From assembly GCF_000026985.1 (NCBI RefSeq), contig NC_017390.1:2749884-2813883 (forward strand): a DNA stretch of 64,000 nt, written 5' to 3'. Origin of the DNA: Erwinia pyrifoliae DSM 12163 (GTDB lineage: Bacteria; Pseudomonadota; Gammaproteobacteria; Enterobacterales; Enterobacteriaceae). The position numbers were made by a program, and so were the translations under genes. Below the pieces are notes generated by a model. The model was not told the DNA's origin and ran no database searches. It saw nothing but the letters and a program-made list of their open reading frames with translations. Below, in pieces: positions 1 to 10,539 of the stretch. Positions within the stretch are counted from its first letter, which is position 1; every line of letters starts with the position of its first letter.

Positions 1-854
1 AGGGCAACATTGAGCAATCGCTGAAATGGGATCCCAATCAGCTCATTAACACCCTGAAAACTTACACCCGGCTCAGCCGCCCTTATGTGGGTAACACGCC
101 GATTATCATCTGGCCGGAATCTGCCGTTCCCGATCTGGAAACCAACCAGCAGCCATTTCTGAAAACAATTGATGAACAGCTGCGCACGTCCGGCAGCAGC
201 CTGGTGACCGGCATTGTTGATTCTCGCCTCGAAAATAACCGTTACCACGATTACAACTCGATCATCGTGTTGGGTGGTGCACAGCCATATAACTACTTCA
301 GCAGCAGTCGTTACCAGAAAAACCACCTGGTACCTTTTGGCGAGTTCGTGCCCTTAGAAGCGCTGCTGCGCCCACTGGCTCCCTTCTTTGACCTGCCTAT
401 GTCATCATTCAGCCGTGGGTCATACATCCAGCCTCAACTTCAGGTCGCCGGTTATCACCTTACTGCCGCCATCTGCTATGAAATTGTGCTGGGCGAGCAG
501 GTACGCGATAACTTCCGTCCAGAGACTAACTTCCTGCTGACGATCTCCAATGATGCCTGGTTCGGCCATTCGATTGGCCCGTGGCAACATCTGCAAATGG
601 CACGGATGCGCGCGCTGGAACTTGGGCGGCCGTTATTGCGCAGCACTAACAATGGCGTGACGGCAGTGGTTAACGCCCGTGGTGACATTGCGCAGATCAT
701 CCCTCAATTCGAATCCGGAGTACTGGCGGCGAAAGTGACCCCCACCACCGGGCTGACGCCGTATGCACGTTTCGGTAACTGGGGTATGTGGATGGTTACC
801 CTATTGTTTGCCGTCACTGGGCTGTTAGTCGTCTGGCGCTCGCGCCGATCCTGA
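1..854 (+). CDS. lnt: Apolipoprotein N-acyltransferase, C-terminal part (5' cut by window)
   Basis: Inner-membrane enzyme that adds the third acyl chain to the N-terminal cysteine of lipoproteins, the last step of lipoprotein maturation. The reading frame is already open at base 3 and gives about 283 residues, so roughly the first 45% of a family member of about 510 residues lies outside the window. The nitrilase-type catalytic parts are visible: Glu in WPESAVP, Lys in [12 protein letters not shown] and Cys in [10 protein letters not shown] hydrophobic segment ([17 protein letters not shown]) followed by RSRRS ends the protein, as expected for the last membrane helix. It lies upstream of gltI in the same orientation, as in other enterobacteria. 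Identification is firm from motifs and context. Confidence 0.95.
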   Translation, partial: GNIEQSLKWDPNQLINTLKTYTRLSRPYVGNTPIIIWPESAVPDLETNQQPFLKTIDEQLRTSGSSLVTGIVDSRLENNRYHDYNSIIVLGGAQPYNYFSSSRYQKNHLVPFGEFVPLEALLRPLAPFFDLPMSSFSRGSYIQPQLQVAGYHLTAAICYEIVLGEQVRDNFRPETNFLLTISNDAWFGHSIGPWQHLQMARMRALELGRPLLRSTNNGVTAVVNARGDIAQIIPQFESGVLAAKVTPTTGLTPYARFGNWGMWMVTLLFAVTGLLVVWRSRRS

Positions 855-1299
855 TCCTGTCTCAACGCATTAAACGCGGTCGCGTAGCGCATTAAACGCC
901 ACTTTGTCTGCACAGGGCTTAAGCCCTGTGCCACTTCTGCACTGCCCTTCTCACTGATAACCAGAGCTGCATAGCTGTTAAAAATGCAGTTGGCACGATG
1001 TTTGCTAAAAATAACGTACAGCTGGCGCTGCTCGGGCTGAATCAGCGAAGACATGGCTAACGCATCACAAAAGCTCGCCGCTCGCACTCTGGTAAAACAT
1101 CGCCAACAGAGCTGCGCTAAATTGGTGCGGCTTAGCTCGCAAAAAAGAAACTTTTTTGTTTCATACCATTAACATTCAGTTATGTTGATGGGGATTCACA
1201 GCGACTTCAGTGCGAATTTCAAACATGTGATCGAGTATAAAATAAACATATTTCGTCGGCGTCGATCTGTTGAGCGCCCAAACTGCAAAGGAGTTGAAT
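855..1299. other. lnt-gltI intergenic region with a 20-bp palindrome
   Basis: This 445-base gap holds no gene I can support. A perfect 20-bp palindrome (CACAGGGCTTAAGCCCTGTG) lies at 911-930; it has no T tract, so it is more likely a protein site or a hairpin in the lnt 3' region than an intrinsic terminator. The gltI promoter should lie in the right half, which is AT-rich, but no convincing -35/-10 pair stands out. A minus-strand reading frame across 704-1087 overlaps lnt and has no coding support. Confidence 0.5.
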
Positions 1300-2229
1300 A
1301 TGAAATTTCGGAAACTGGGGCTTTGCCTGGCCCTGGCAGGCATCGCCTCCGGTATTGCTCATGCTGAGGACGCTAAAGCACCAGCCGCCGCCGACGCGCA
1401 ACAGCAAACTCACACTCTGGAAAAAATAGCTAAAAGTGGCGTGATCGTGGTCGGCCATCGCGAATCGTCCGTCCCCTTCTCCTACTATCATAATCAGCAA
1501 AAAGTTGTCGGCTATTCTCAGGATTACTCTGATGCCATCGTCGCAGCTATCAAGAAGAAGCTGAACAAGCCCGATCTTCAAGTAAAAATGCTGCCTGTTA
1601 CCTCACAGAACCGTATTCCGCTGTTACAGAACGGAACCTACGACTTCGAATGCGGCTCCACCACCAACAATATTGAACGCCAGAAACAGGCAAGCTTCTC
1701 AAACAGTATTTTTGTGGTCGGTACCCGTTTGCTGGTTAAAAAAGGCGGCGTGATCAAAGAATTCGCGGATCTGAAAGGAAAAACCGTTGTCGTGACTTCC
1801 GGCACCACCTCTGAGATTTTGCTGAACAAACTGAATGATGAACAGAAAATGGGCATACGCATCGTCAGTGCTAAAGATCATGGCGACTCCTTCCGTACGC
1901 TGGAAAGTGGCCGCGCTGTCGCATTTATGATGGATGACGCCCTGTTAGCGGGAGAACGCGCCAAAGCGAAAAAACCGTCTGAATGGGAAATCCTCGGTAC
2001 GCCTCAGTCCCATGAGGCCTACGGCTGTATGCTGCGCAAAGGCGATAACGAATTCAAAAAGCTGATGGATGACACCATCGTTCAGGCGCAAACCTCGGGT
2101 GAAGCGGCTAAGTGGTTTGACAAATGGTTCAAACAGCCTGTTCCACCGAAAAATATGACCATGGACTTCGATCTGTCAGATGACATGAAATCGCTGTTCA
2201 AAACGCCGAACGATAAGGCAATGAATTAA
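1300..2229 (+). CDS. gltI: Glutamate/aspartate ABC transporter periplasmic binding protein
   Basis: Solute-binding protein of the GltIJKL importer; it captures L-glutamate and L-aspartate in the periplasm. The ATG at 1300 is chosen over an upstream in-frame start at 1270 because AAGGAG (1288-1293) sits just before it and because the protein then begins with a normal signal peptide (MKFRKLGLCLALAGIASG, cleavage near AHA-ED). The result is 309 residues, typical for this family. The body has the amino-acid-binding SBP_bac_3 pattern, with VGHRESSVPFSY near the N-terminus and LKGKTVVVTSGTTSE in the middle. It is first in the gltI-sroC-gltJKL operon; a terminator downstream should make it more abundant than the membrane parts. 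Confidence 0.95.
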   Translation: MKFRKLGLCLALAGIASGIAHAEDAKAPAAADAQQQTHTLEKIAKSGVIVVGHRESSVPFSYYHNQQKVVGYSQDYSDAIVAAIKKKLNKPDLQVKMLPVTSQNRIPLLQNGTYDFECGSTTNNIERQKQASFSNSIFVVGTRLLVKKGGVIKEFADLKGKTVVVTSGTTSEILLNKLNDEQKMGIRIVSAKDHGDSFRTLESGRAVAFMMDDALLAGERAKAKKPSEWEILGTPQSHEAYGCMLRKGDNEFKKLMDDTIVQAQTSGEAAKWFDKWFKQPVPPKNMTMDFDLSDDMKSLFKTPNDKAMN

Positions 2230-2344
2230 TAATAATAACGCCCAAAATAATTGGCGAGGCAAAGCGCCTGCATCCTTCAGATGCCTGCATCACCTCTGCA
2301 CGTTAAGTATGGCGGGTTAAGGGGCGGTATCTCGCCCTATGATT

Positions 2345-2509
2345 GTTGAACCCAGGCTCGGACAGACACAGTTCGGCTGATATCGCTAAAGCCATACAGC
2401 CTGGCGAAGATGCAAACCGGTCGTTCCCCGGTGCGCATAAATACCCAAAGCAAAAAGGGTATGGGAGCCTTTCATCAATCTTCAGGGTAGCAGCCGCTAC
2501 CCTTTTTTT
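2345..2509 (+). ncRNA. sroC: SroC-like small RNA from the gltI-gltJ spacer
   Basis: In E. coli and Salmonella the gltI-gltJ spacer yields SroC, an Hfq-associated sRNA cut from the gltI transcript that acts as a sponge for GcvB. The spacer here is 294 bases, far longer than the other gltIJKL junctions, lacks a plausible gene, contains blocks I recognise from the E. coli SroC region (for example around GATTGTTGAACCCAGG at 2341-2356), and ends in a strong terminator. The 5' end is approximate, because in relatives it is made by RNase E cleavage rather than a promoter. Assignment rests on location, recalled similarity and the terminator, not on a covariance search. Confidence 0.7.
2485..2509 (+). 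terminator. Intrinsic terminator/attenuator between gltI and gltJ
   Basis: Stem GGGTAGC / GCTACCC with an AGCC loop, followed directly by seven T residues. It ends the SroC-like RNA and limits read-through into gltJ, which starts 15 bases further on. Confidence 0.85.
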
Positions 2510-2523
2510 ACCGGAGTGTTTTT

Positions 2524-3261
2524 ATGTCTATCGATTGGAACTGGGGAATATTTCTGCAAGAGGCCCCGTTCGGTAATACAACCTACCTTGGGTGGCTGTG
2601 GTCAGGCTTTCAGGTGACTATTGCCGTCTCGGTCTGCGCCTGGATCATCGCCCTGTTCGTTGGCTCGTTTTTCGGTATTTTACGAACGGTACCGGGACGG
2701 CTGCTTTCGTCTCTCGGCACCTGTTACGTTGAGCTGTTCCGCAATGTGCCGCTTATTGTTCAATTCTTTATCTGGTATTTGGTGGTACCGGAACTGCTGC
2801 CGGAAGATATTGGCATGTGGTTTAAATCTGAAATCGACCCGAATATTCAGTTTTTTACCTGTTCGGTACTTTGCCTGGGTCTGTTTACTGCTGCCCGCGT
2901 TTGCGAGCAGGTGCGTGCAGCCATCCAGTCCCTGCCCAGTGGGCAGAAAAATGCCGGCCTGGCGATGGGGCTGACCCTGCCACAAACCTATCGTTACGTC
3001 CTTCTACCTAATGCTTATCGGGTCATCGTACCGCCTATGACCTCAGAAATGCTTAACCTGGTGAAGAACTCGGCGATTGCTTCCACTATCGGCCTGGTTG
3101 ATATGGCCGCTCAGGCGGGCAAGCTGCTGGACTACTCTGCTCATGCCTATGAATCCTTTACCGCGATTACCCTCGCCTATATTGCCATCAACACGGTGAT
3201 TATGCTGCTGATGGGGCTGGTTGAACGTAAAGTCCGACTGCCCGGCACGGGAGGAAAATAA
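2524..3261 (+). CDS. gltJ: Glutamate/aspartate ABC transporter permease GltJ
   Basis: One of two membrane subunits of the GltIJKL importer. 245 residues, as in E. coli. It has several membrane segments and the HisM-type permease EAA loop region ([27 protein letters not shown]), which docks on the ATPase GltL. CCGGAG precedes the ATG. The stop codon overlaps the gltK start by one base (TAATG), so the two permeases are translationally coupled. The 5' side is separated from gltI by the SroC-like terminator. Confidence 0.95.
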   Translation: MSIDWNWGIFLQEAPFGNTTYLGWLWSGFQVTIAVSVCAWIIALFVGSFFGILRTVPGRLLSSLGTCYVELFRNVPLIVQFFIWYLVVPELLPEDIGMWFKSEIDPNIQFFTCSVLCLGLFTAARVCEQVRAAIQSLPSGQKNAGLAMGLTLPQTYRYVLLPNAYRVIVPPMTSEMLNLVKNSAIASTIGLVDMAAQAGKLLDYSAHAYESFTAITLAYIAINTVIMLLMGLVERKVRLPGTGGK

Positions 3262-3938
3262 TGTACCAATTCGACTGGAGTACTATCGTCCCCAATCTGC
3301 CGTGGTTATGGAACGGTATGGTGATAACCCTGAAAATCACCTTTACGGCAATAGTTTTCGGCATCATCTGGGGCACTCTGCTGGCGGTTATGCGCCTGTC
3401 TTCATTCAAACCCGTAAGCTGGTTCGCCAAAATATACGTCAACCTGTTCCGCTCGGTGCCGCTGGTGATGGTACTGCTGTGGTTCTACCTGGTGGTACCG
3501 GGTTTCCTGCAGCAGGTACTGGGGCTTTCGCCTAAAACCGATATCCGTCTTATCTCGGCGATGGTGGCTTTCTCACTGTTTGAAGCCGCCTACTACTCTG
3601 AAATTATTCGCGCCGGCATCCTCAGTATTGCGCGTGGCCAGGGCAATGCGGCGCTGGCGCTCGGGATGACTCAGTGGCAGTCAATGCAGCTGATCGTCCT
3701 GCCACAGGCGTTTCGGGCCATGGTGCCGCTGCTGCTGACGCAAGGTATCGTGCTGTTCCAGGATACGTCACTGGTTTATGTCCTGAGCCTCGCGGACTTC
3801 TTCCGTACCGCCGATACCATTGGCGTGAATAACGGTACTGAGATTGAGATGGTGCTGTTTGCCGGTGCGGTTTACTTCGTTATCAGCCTTAGTGCGTCGC
3901 TGTTGGTCAGCTATCTAAAGAAAAAAAGGACTGTTTAA
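3261..3938 (+). CDS. gltK: Glutamate/aspartate ABC transporter permease GltK
   Basis: Second membrane subunit of the glutamate/aspartate importer, 225 residues, close to the 224 of E. coli. The N-terminus ([20 protein letters not shown]) and the EAA motif ([20 protein letters not shown]) match the family. It overlaps gltJ by one base and abuts gltL with no gap, so gltJKL is one transcription and translation unit. Confidence 0.95.
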   Translation: MYQFDWSTIVPNLPWLWNGMVITLKITFTAIVFGIIWGTLLAVMRLSSFKPVSWFAKIYVNLFRSVPLVMVLLWFYLVVPGFLQQVLGLSPKTDIRLISAMVAFSLFEAAYYSEIIRAGILSIARGQGNAALALGMTQWQSMQLIVLPQAFRAMVPLLLTQGIVLFQDTSLVYVLSLADFFRTADTIGVNNGTEIEMVLFAGAVYFVISLSASLLVSYLKKKRTV

Positions 3939-4664
3939 ATGATTACCCTGAAAAATGTTTCTAAGTGGTATGGTCACTTTCAGGTGCTGACCGACTGCAC
4001 AACCGAAGTTAAAAAAGGTGAAGTTGTGGTGGTTTGCGGTCCTTCCGGCTCCGGAAAATCGACGCTTATCAAAACGGTAAACGGCCTGGAGCCGGTTCAG
4101 CAGGGTGTTATTGAAGTTAACGGCACGGCGGTTAACGACAAAAAAACCAATCTGGCACAGCTACGTTCGCAAGTAGGCATGGTATTTCAGCATTTCGAAC
4201 TGTTCCCGCATTTGTCGATAGTCGATAATCTGACGCTGGCTCAGGTGAAGGTATTGAAGCGTGACAAGCAAGAAGCGCGCACCAGGGGGCTGAAACTGCT
4301 GGATCGCGTTGGCCTTGCTGCCCATGCCAACAAGTTTCCCGGCCAGCTGTCCGGCGGCCAGCAGCAACGCGTGGCTATTGCCCGCGCCCTCTGTATGGAT
4401 CCTGTCGCCATGCTGTTCGATGAGCCAACGTCTGCTCTCGACCCGGAAATGATCAACGAAGTGCTGGACGTGATGGTGGAGCTGGCTAACGAAGGCATGA
4501 CCATGATGGTGGTGACCCACGAAATGGGTTTTGCGCGCAAGGTTGCTAACCGGGTTATCTTTATGGATGAGGGCAAGATCGTTGAGGATTCACCGAAGGA
4601 TAACTTCTTCAGTAATCCGCAGTCAGAACGCGCAAAGGACTTTCTGGCCAAAATCCTTCATTAA
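3939..4664 (+). CDS. gltL: Glutamate/aspartate ABC transporter ATPase GltL
   Basis: Cytoplasmic ATPase powering GltIJK. 241 residues. Walker A GPSGSGKST is at residues 34-42, the Q-loop is in VFQHFELFPHL, the signature is LSGGQQQRVAIARAL, Walker B is MLFDEPTSALD and the switch His is in VVTHEMGFARK. All elements are intact. The start codon follows the gltK stop directly. The gene is convergent with ybeL. Confidence 0.95.
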   Translation: MITLKNVSKWYGHFQVLTDCTTEVKKGEVVVVCGPSGSGKSTLIKTVNGLEPVQQGVIEVNGTAVNDKKTNLAQLRSQVGMVFQHFELFPHLSIVDNLTLAQVKVLKRDKQEARTRGLKLLDRVGLAAHANKFPGQLSGGQQQRVAIARALCMDPVAMLFDEPTSALDPEMINEVLDVMVELANEGMTMMVVTHEMGFARKVANRVIFMDEGKIVEDSPKDNFFSNPQSERAKDFLAKILH

Positions 4665-4754
4665 TGCCGCCTGCAGCAAGGTGAGTCCGCAGCACCATTC
4701 ACCATAAAGGCTTATTACACAGCCGGGTAAAGTAGCCAGGGAAGGCGTTCACAG

Positions 4755-4783
4755 CAGCCTGTGCGGAAGTTATGCACAGGCTG
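4755..4783. repeat. Perfect 10-bp inverted repeat between convergent gltL and ybeL
   Basis: Arms CAGCCTGTGC and GCACAGGCTG with a 9-base spacer. It lies between two convergent genes, where a shared terminator is expected, but no T tract follows on either strand, so it may be a 3'-end hairpin protecting the gltL transcript rather than a classical terminator. Confidence 0.6.
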
Positions 4784-4831
4784 GGCGGTTAAACCGCGAG
4801 ATATTGGGCTGAGCTTGAGCGCGACTGAAAA

Positions 4832-5314
4832 CTAAGGTTCAAACGGCTGACGCGCAAAGCGATCGTGGCCGCAATGCGGGCAACGCGTCAGCGCTTCCGG
4901 GGTGTAAATGGCCCGGGTAAACTGACACTGTTCGCAGACTAAATTTCCCAGCCCCACCACCTCACCGCTGTGATAGACCCCGTGATGACTCAGATCCTGA
5001 AACACTTCGCGCCACTCAAGCTGGCTCTTGTCGGTAATGTCTGCCAGCTCTTTCCACAAACTCTGGCGGATTACGCGCATAAATACGCTTTCGCCCAGCT
5101 CGTGGCGCTGTTCTGCATAGCTACGGGCAAACTCTTCCAGATCGCGGCGCACGGCATGCGTCACGTCATCAATTTCACTTCGGGTTAATTCCCCACGGTT
5201 AAGCATACGCTGACGCGCACTTTCTACCAGAGCATCAATATCACGTTCACCGCGCTCCAGGCGCGCCGTCAGCGAAGACACCAGCTCACGATAATACTGA
5301 GCGACCTTGTTCAT
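4832..5314 (-). CDS. ybeL: YbeL family zinc-ribbon protein (DUF1451)
   Basis: Conserved enterobacterial protein of unknown function, 160 residues. The start is set at 5314 (MNKVAQYYRELV) instead of 5353 because AAGGCG precedes it at good spacing and E. coli YbeL begins the same way. The N-terminal half is rich in charged helices (LERGERDIDALVESARQR); the C-terminus carries a zinc-ribbon pair, CEQC and CPHC, ending GHDRFARQPFEP. It lies opposite leuS, as in E. coli, and is convergent with gltL. Conservation of VFQDLSHHGVYHSGEVVGLGN makes the family call secure; biochemical role is not known. Confidence 0.93.
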   Translation of the reverse strand: MNKVAQYYRELVSSLTARLERGERDIDALVESARQRMLNRGELTRSEIDDVTHAVRRDLEEFARSYAEQRHELGESVFMRVIRQSLWKELADITDKSQLEWREVFQDLSHHGVYHSGEVVGLGNLVCEQCQFTRAIYTPEALTRCPHCGHDRFARQPFEP

Positions 5315-5530
5315 AGACACGCCTTTATTGATAACGAAAGTGTATTGACTCATTCTAGTGCCTGCGAAAGATTTTCCGTCATTTTGCCGTCATAATTGCC
5401 AGCGCGCTTCCAGCTTACAGAGAAATGCCTTTCGGCCGGCCGCTTCCTGTTGTTGCGCCGGGGACGGATCGGCTATGCTATGCGGATCTGAACGAACACA
5501 AAAAATTGATACCAAGGACCACTGGCCACC

Positions 5531-8113
5531 ATGCAAGAGCAATATCGCCCGGAAGAGATAGAATCCCATGTCCAGCAGCACTGGGACGACAAGCAAACGT
5601 TCAAAGTGACCGAGGAAGAAGGTAAAGAGAAGTACTACTGCCTCTCCATGCTGCCCTATCCTTCTGGTCGCCTACATATGGGCCATGTGCGTAACTACAC
5701 CATTGGCGACGTGATCTCACGTTATCAGCGCATGCTGGGTAAAAACGTACTCCAGCCAATCGGTTGGGATGCTTTCGGTCTGCCGGCTGAAGGCGCAGCG
5801 GTGAAAAACAATACCGCGCCGGCCCCCTGGACCTATGCCAACATTGACTATATGAAGAACCAGCTGAAACTGCTGGGCTTCGGCTATGACTGGAATCGTG
5901 AGCTGGCAACCTGCCAGCCGGAGTATTACCGCTGGGAACAGTGGTTCTTCACTAAACTGTATGAAAAAGGCCTGGTCTACAAAAAAACCTCTGCGGTGAA
6001 CTGGTGCCCGCATGACATGACGGTACTGGCTAATGAGCAGGTCATCGACGGCTGTTGCTGGCGCTGCGATTCCAAAGTTGAGCGCAAAGAGATCCCACAG
6101 TGGTTTGTCAAAATCACCGACTATGCTGACGAACTGCTGAACGACCTCGACAAGCTGGAAAGCTGGCCGGAGCAGGTGAAAACCATGCAGCGCAACTGGA
6201 TCGGCCGCTCTGAAGGCGTGGAGATCGAGTTCAACGTTATCGACAGCGAAGAGAAGCTGAGCGTTTACACCACCCGTCCCGACACCTTTATGGGGGTCAC
6301 CTACCTGGCAGTTGCGGCGGGTCATCCGCTGGCTGCTCAGGCGGCGATGAACAATCCGGCGCTGGCGGACTTTATTGCCGAATGCCGTAATACCAAAGTT
6401 GCCGAGGCAGATATGGCAACGATGGAGAAGAAAGGCATGGCGACCGGTCTGTTTGCAGAACATCCGCTGACGGGCGAAAAAGTGCCGGTATGGGTGGCAA
6501 ACTTTGTGCTGATGGAATATGGCACGGGTGCCGTTATGGCCGTTCCGGGCCACGACCAGCGTGACTGGGAGTTTGCCAGCAAATACAGCCTGCCGATCAA
6601 AGCGGTTATTCTCGCGGCTGACGGCAGCGCGCCGGATCTGAGCGCATCGGCGATGACGGAAAAAGGCACGCTGTTCAACTCTGGTGAATTTGACGGTTTA
6701 TCGCACGAAGCGGGCTTTGACGCCATTGCCGCCAGGCTGGCGGATAGGGGCGTCGGCGAGCGTAAGGTGAATTATCGCCTGCGCGACTGGGGCGTGTCGC
6801 GCCAGCGTTACTGGGGAGCGCCAATCCCTATGGTCACGCTGGAAGATGGCACGGTGATGCCCACGCCGGAAGACCAGTTACCGGTTGTCCTGCCGGAAGA
6901 TGTGGTAATGGATGGCATTACCAGCCCGATTAAAGCCGATGCAGCGTGGGCGGAAACTACCGTTAACGGCCAGCCTGCGCTGCGTGAAACCGATACCTTC
7001 GACACTTTTATGGAGTCTTCCTGGTACTACGCACGTTACACCTGCCCGGATTATGACAAAGGTATGCTGAACCCGGCGGCGGCTAACTACTGGCTGCCGG
7101 TGGATCAATACGTGGGCGGTATCGAACACGCTATCATGCACCTGCTCTATTTCCGCTTTTTCCACAAGTTGCTGCGTGATGCCGGCTTGGTCAATTCTGA
7201 CGAACCCGCTAAACGTCTGCTGTGTCAGGGCATGGTACTGGCTGACGCGTTCTATTTCACCGGCAGTAACGGCGAACGCAACTGGGTATCCCCGACTGAC
7301 GTCAGCGTTGAACGCGATGAAAAGGGGCGCATTACCAAAGCCACCGATAACGATGGCCACGAGCTGGTTTATGCCGGCATGAGCAAAATGTCGAAGTCGA
7401 AAAACAACGGCATCGACCCTCAGGTGATGGTAGAGCGCTATGGTGCCGATACCGTGCGTCTGTTTATGATGTTCGCTTCCCCTGCTGAAATGACCCTTGA
7501 GTGGCAGGAGTCCGGCGTTGAGGGAGCTAACCGCTTCCTGAAGCGCGTGTGGAGACTGGCCTTCGAGCATACGGAAAAAGGCACCGCCACCGCCCTGGAC
7601 GTTGATGCGCTTAACGATGACCAGAAAGCGCTGCGTCGCGATCTGCATAAAACCATCAGCAAAGTATCCGATGATATCGGCCGCCGTCAGACCTTTAATA
7701 CCGCCATTGCGGCGATAATGGAGCTGATGAACAAGCTGGCGCGTGCGCCACAGGAAAGCACACAGGACCGGGCATTAATGCAGGAAGCCCTGCTTGCAGT
7801 GGTTCGTATGCTTAATCCGTTTACCCCACACGTCAGCTTTGTGCTGTGGCAGGCGCTGGGCGGCGCGGGAGAAATCGATAACGCTCCCTGGCCACAGGCT
7901 GACGAAGCGGCAATGGTGGAAGATTCTCTGCTGGTCGTGGTGCAGGTAAACGGTAAAGTGCGCGGGAAAATAACCGTTGCCGCTGACGCAACACAGGAAC
8001 AGGTGCAGGCTCGCGCTGCGCAGGAACATCTGGTGGCCAAATATCTCGATGGCGTCACCATTCGTAAAGTGATTTATGTGCCGGGCAAGCTGCTTAACCT
8101 GGTTGTTGGTTGA
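5531..8113 (+). CDS. leuS: Leucyl-tRNA synthetase
   Basis: Charges tRNA-Leu with leucine, in the cytoplasm. 860 residues, the same length as E. coli LeuS. Class I signatures are visible: HMGH at residues 49-52 and KMSKS (in [11 protein letters not shown]) near residue 619. Between them is the CP1 editing domain, with the threonine-rich [10 protein letters not shown]. The C-terminal anticodon and leucine-specific domains are complete. AAGGACC lies upstream of the ATG. It starts the leuS-lptE-holA-nadD run, whose genes overlap each other. Confidence 0.98.
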   Translation: MQEQYRPEEIESHVQQHWDDKQTFKVTEEEGKEKYYCLSMLPYPSGRLHMGHVRNYTIGDVISRYQRMLGKNVLQPIGWDAFGLPAEGAAVKNNTAPAPWTYANIDYMKNQLKLLGFGYDWNRELATCQPEYYRWEQWFFTKLYEKGLVYKKTSAVNWCPHDMTVLANEQVIDGCCWRCDSKVERKEIPQWFVKITDYADELLNDLDKLESWPEQVKTMQRNWIGRSEGVEIEFNVIDSEEKLSVYTTRPDTFMGVTYLAVAAGHPLAAQAAMNNPALADFIAECRNTKVAEADMATMEKKGMATGLFAEHPLTGEKVPVWVANFVLMEYGTGAVMAVPGHDQRDWEFASKYSLPIKAVILAADGSAPDLSASAMTEKGTLFNSGEFDGLSHEAGFDAIAARLADRGVGERKVNYRLRDWGVSRQRYWGAPIPMVTLEDGTVMPTPEDQLPVVLPEDVVMDGITSPIKADAAWAETTVNGQPALRETDTFDTFMESSWYYARYTCPDYDKGMLNPAAANYWLPVDQYVGGIEHAIMHLLYFRFFHKLLRDAGLVNSDEPAKRLLCQGMVLADAFYFTGSNGERNWVSPTDVSVERDEKGRITKATDNDGHELVYAGMSKMSKSKNNGIDPQVMVERYGADTVRLFMMFASPAEMTLEWQESGVEGANRFLKRVWRLAFEHTEKGTATALDVDALNDDQKALRRDLHKTISKVSDDIGRRQTFNTAIAAIMELMNKLARAPQESTQDRALMQEALLAVVRMLNPFTPHVSFVLWQALGGAGEIDNAPWPQADEAAMVEDSLLVVVQVNGKVRGKITVAADATQEQVQARAAQEHLVAKYLDGVTIRKVIYVPGKLLNLVVG

Positions 8114-8127
8114 TGTCAGGAGGAATT

Positions 8128-8727
8128 GTGCGACATCCGATAGTCTCTCTGTTACTTAGCATGGCGGTCTTGTTGACCGCCGGATGCGGTTACCATCTGC
8201 GCGGCACCACCTCGGTGCCGTCGGAGATGAAAACGCTAATTGTAGATACATCAGACCCTTATGGCCCGCTGACGCGCGAGGTGCGTGAGCAACTGAGGCT
8301 AAACAACGTGACTATTCTCGACAAGCCGGGATTACGTACGGATATGTCTTCGCTGCGCCTGCAGGGGGAAACCCTCAGTCGAGATACCGCCTCGATTTTC
8401 CAGGACGGCAAGACGGCGGAATACTCGATGATGATGACGGTGCGCGCTCAGGTGCTGGTGCCCAACAAGGGGATCTATCCCATCAGCGCCACCGCGTATC
8501 GTTCATTCTTCGACAATCCGCAGGCCGCACTGGCAAAAGACTCCGAGCAGGATATTATCGTGAATGAGATGCGTACGCAGGCGGTACAGAAGCTGTTACG
8601 TCAGCTGTTGACCGTTCACGAGGCAGAAACCAACCCGGCAGTCAATACGCTTGACCATACGCCATCGGCCGTCGATCGCTTACCCGTCGATGCGAACACC
8701 GTCTCTGACAACTCTTACACCCGATGA
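8128..8727 (+). CDS. lptE: LPS-assembly lipoprotein LptE
   Basis: Outer-membrane lipoprotein that plugs the LptD barrel and helps insert lipopolysaccharide into the outer leaflet. The GTG at 8128 is preferred to upstream ATG codons at 8110/8113: AGGAGG (8118-8123) lies before it, and it gives a normal signal peptide ending in the lipobox LLTAGC. The protein is then 199 residues. The family sequence is clear ([20 protein letters not shown], and [20 protein letters not shown]). The C-terminal 30 residues are low in complexity, as in relatives. It overlaps holA by 4 bases. Confidence 0.94.
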   Translation: MRHPIVSLLLSMAVLLTAGCGYHLRGTTSVPSEMKTLIVDTSDPYGPLTREVREQLRLNNVTILDKPGLRTDMSSLRLQGETLSRDTASIFQDGKTAEYSMMMTVRAQVLVPNKGIYPISATAYRSFFDNPQAALAKDSEQDIIVNEMRTQAVQKLLRQLLTVHEAETNPAVNTLDHTPSAVDRLPVDANTVSDNSYTR

Positions 8728-9755
8728 TCAGGATCTACCCTGAACAGCTTGGCGCGCAGCTTCGTGAGGGGCTGCGCGCCTGCTATTTATTAAGCGGCAG
8801 TGAACCTTTGCTGTTGCAGGAAGCACAGGATGCTATTCGCGCAGCAGCCCAACAGCAGGGGTTTACCGAGCACGTTAGCGTGGCGCTGGAAACCGGGACC
8901 GACTGGCAGGAGATTTTCTCTACCTGTCAGGCATTAAGCCTGTTCGCCAGCCGCCAAACGTTGCTGCTCACTCTGCCTGAAAATGGCCCGAATGCAGCGA
9001 TGAGTGAACAGCTGCTCACCCTTTCTACCCTGCTGCACAGCGATATCCTGCTGATTTTGCGCGCAGCCCGACTGACCAAAGCACAGGAAAACAGCGCCTG
9101 GTACAAAGCCCTTAGCGCCAATGCGGTCGTGGTTCCCTGTCAGACATCGGAACACGGGCAGCTGCCACGCTGGGTCACTATCCGGGCGAAGAAGCTGAAC
9201 CTGACGCTGGATGATGCAGCAAATCAGCTGCTGTGCTACTGCTACGAGGGTAATCTGCTGGCGCTTTCTCAGGCGCTGGAACGGCTTTCGCTAATGTGGC
9301 CAGACGGCAAGCTGACGCTGCCACGCGTCGAGCAGGCGGTAAACGATGCAGCACATTTCACCCCGTTCCACTGGGTGGATGCTTTGCTGGCGGGCAAAAG
9401 CAAACGTGCGCTGCATATTCTGCGCCAAATGCGTGCTGAAGACATCGAGCCGGTGATCCTGCTGCGCACCCTGCAACGCGACCTGCTGCTGCTGCTGACG
9501 TTACAGCGACAGATGGCGCATACCCCAGCGCGCACCCTGTTCGATCAGCATCGCGTGTGGCAAAACCGCCGTGCGCTATTTAGTGAGGCTCTGCAACGCC
9601 TCACCGCCGCACAGCTGGCTCAGGCGATAACACTGCTGACCCATACAGAGTTGACGTTGAAGCAGGATTATGGCCAGACCGTCTGGGCGGAGCTGGAAAC
9701 ACTGGCGCTGATATTATGTCTCCCCACTTTCCCGGCGAGTTTCTGTAATGCGTGA
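8724..9755 (+). CDS. holA: DNA polymerase III delta subunit
   Basis: Clamp-loader subunit that opens the beta sliding clamp during replication. 343 residues, the same as E. coli HolA. The beta-interacting region near residues 65-80 ([14 protein letters not shown]) is recognisable. The ATG overlaps the lptE stop (ATGA) and the 3' end overlaps nadD by 8 bases, so the three genes are translationally coupled. The family is divergent in sequence, but length and position leave little doubt. Confidence 0.95.
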   Translation: MIRIYPEQLGAQLREGLRACYLLSGSEPLLLQEAQDAIRAAAQQQGFTEHVSVALETGTDWQEIFSTCQALSLFASRQTLLLTLPENGPNAAMSEQLLTLSTLLHSDILLILRAARLTKAQENSAWYKALSANAVVVPCQTSEHGQLPRWVTIRAKKLNLTLDDAANQLLCYCYEGNLLALSQALERLSLMWPDGKLTLPRVEQAVNDAAHFTPFHWVDALLAGKSKRALHILRQMRAEDIEPVILLRTLQRDLLLLLTLQRQMAHTPARTLFDQHRVWQNRRALFSEALQRLTAAQLAQAITLLTHTELTLKQDYGQTVWAELETLALILCLPTFPASFCNA

Positions 9756-10428
9756 CAGCAATGCACTCCACGCGCTTTTTGGCGGCACGTTTGATCCGAT
9801 TCATTACGGTCATCTGCGTCCGGTAGAAGCGATGGCCGCCGTAGCTGGCCTGCAAAAGGTCACTCTGCTACCCAACAACGTACCGCCACACCGTCCACAG
9901 CCGGAAGCGACGCCGGCACAAAGGGCAGAGATGGTTCGGCTGGCGATTGCCGGTAATCCACTGTTTGACCTTGACCTGCGTGAAATGAAGCGTGAAACGC
10001 CCTCTTACACTATCGACACGCTGGCTGCGGTGCGTGCCGAACGCGGAGCGCATCAGCCGCTGGCCTTTATTATTGGTCAGGACTCCCTGTTAACCTTACA
10101 TCAGTGGTACCGTTGGCAGGATTTGCTGTCGCTGTGCCATCTGCTGGTCTGCCAGCGGCCAGGATATCGCAGCGCGATGGAAACCACTGAGTTGCAACAC
10201 TGGCTGAACAGCCATCGGACGTATTCTCCCGAGGATCTGCAGCAGAATCCGGCCGGCAACGTGTTCCTGGCGCAAACCCCGCTGGTGGCTATTTCCGCCA
10301 CGGAAATCCGCGCGCGGCGTCATCGGGGAGAATCGGATGCCGACCTGCTGCCACCTGCAGTCAGCGCATATATCGATCGCGAGCGTTTATATCGCAACCC
10401 TCAACGGCATGATATACTGCGTCGCTAA
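9748..10428 (+). CDS. nadD: Nicotinate-nucleotide adenylyltransferase
   Basis: Converts nicotinate mononucleotide plus ATP to deamido-NAD in NAD synthesis. 226 residues, slightly longer than the 213 of E. coli because of a C-terminal tail ([11 protein letters not shown]). The nucleotidyltransferase motif [11 protein letters not shown] is near the start and the second motif [10 protein letters not shown] is near the end. In E. coli cobC (alpha-ribazole phosphatase) sits between nadD and rsfS; here only 111 bases separate them and cobC is absent. Confidence 0.96.
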   Translation: MRDSNALHALFGGTFDPIHYGHLRPVEAMAAVAGLQKVTLLPNNVPPHRPQPEATPAQRAEMVRLAIAGNPLFDLDLREMKRETPSYTIDTLAAVRAERGAHQPLAFIIGQDSLLTLHQWYRWQDLLSLCHLLVCQRPGYRSAMETTELQHWLNSHRTYSPEDLQQNPAGNVFLAQTPLVAISATEIRARRHRGESDADLLPPAVSAYIDRERLYRNPQRHDILRR

Positions 10429-10539
10429 TTTTTCTGGGGCGATATCTGCCCTTTTAATACACCATGTTACGGTTATCATTTCAGCTCGCGCCGCGAATAT
10501 GAGATAGCCCCGCAGACTTAAATCCCAAGGGGGAACCTT

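Noticed and set aside
976..1000. 15-base match (AAATGCAGTTGGCAC) with the YmcF-like gene near 61226
   Set aside because: A few 15-mer matches are expected by chance in 64 kb, and the surrounding frame lacks the cysteine pairs.
704..1087. 127-codon minus-strand frame across the lnt 3' end
   Set aside because: It overlaps the real lnt gene, has no ribosome site, and no part looks like a known protein.
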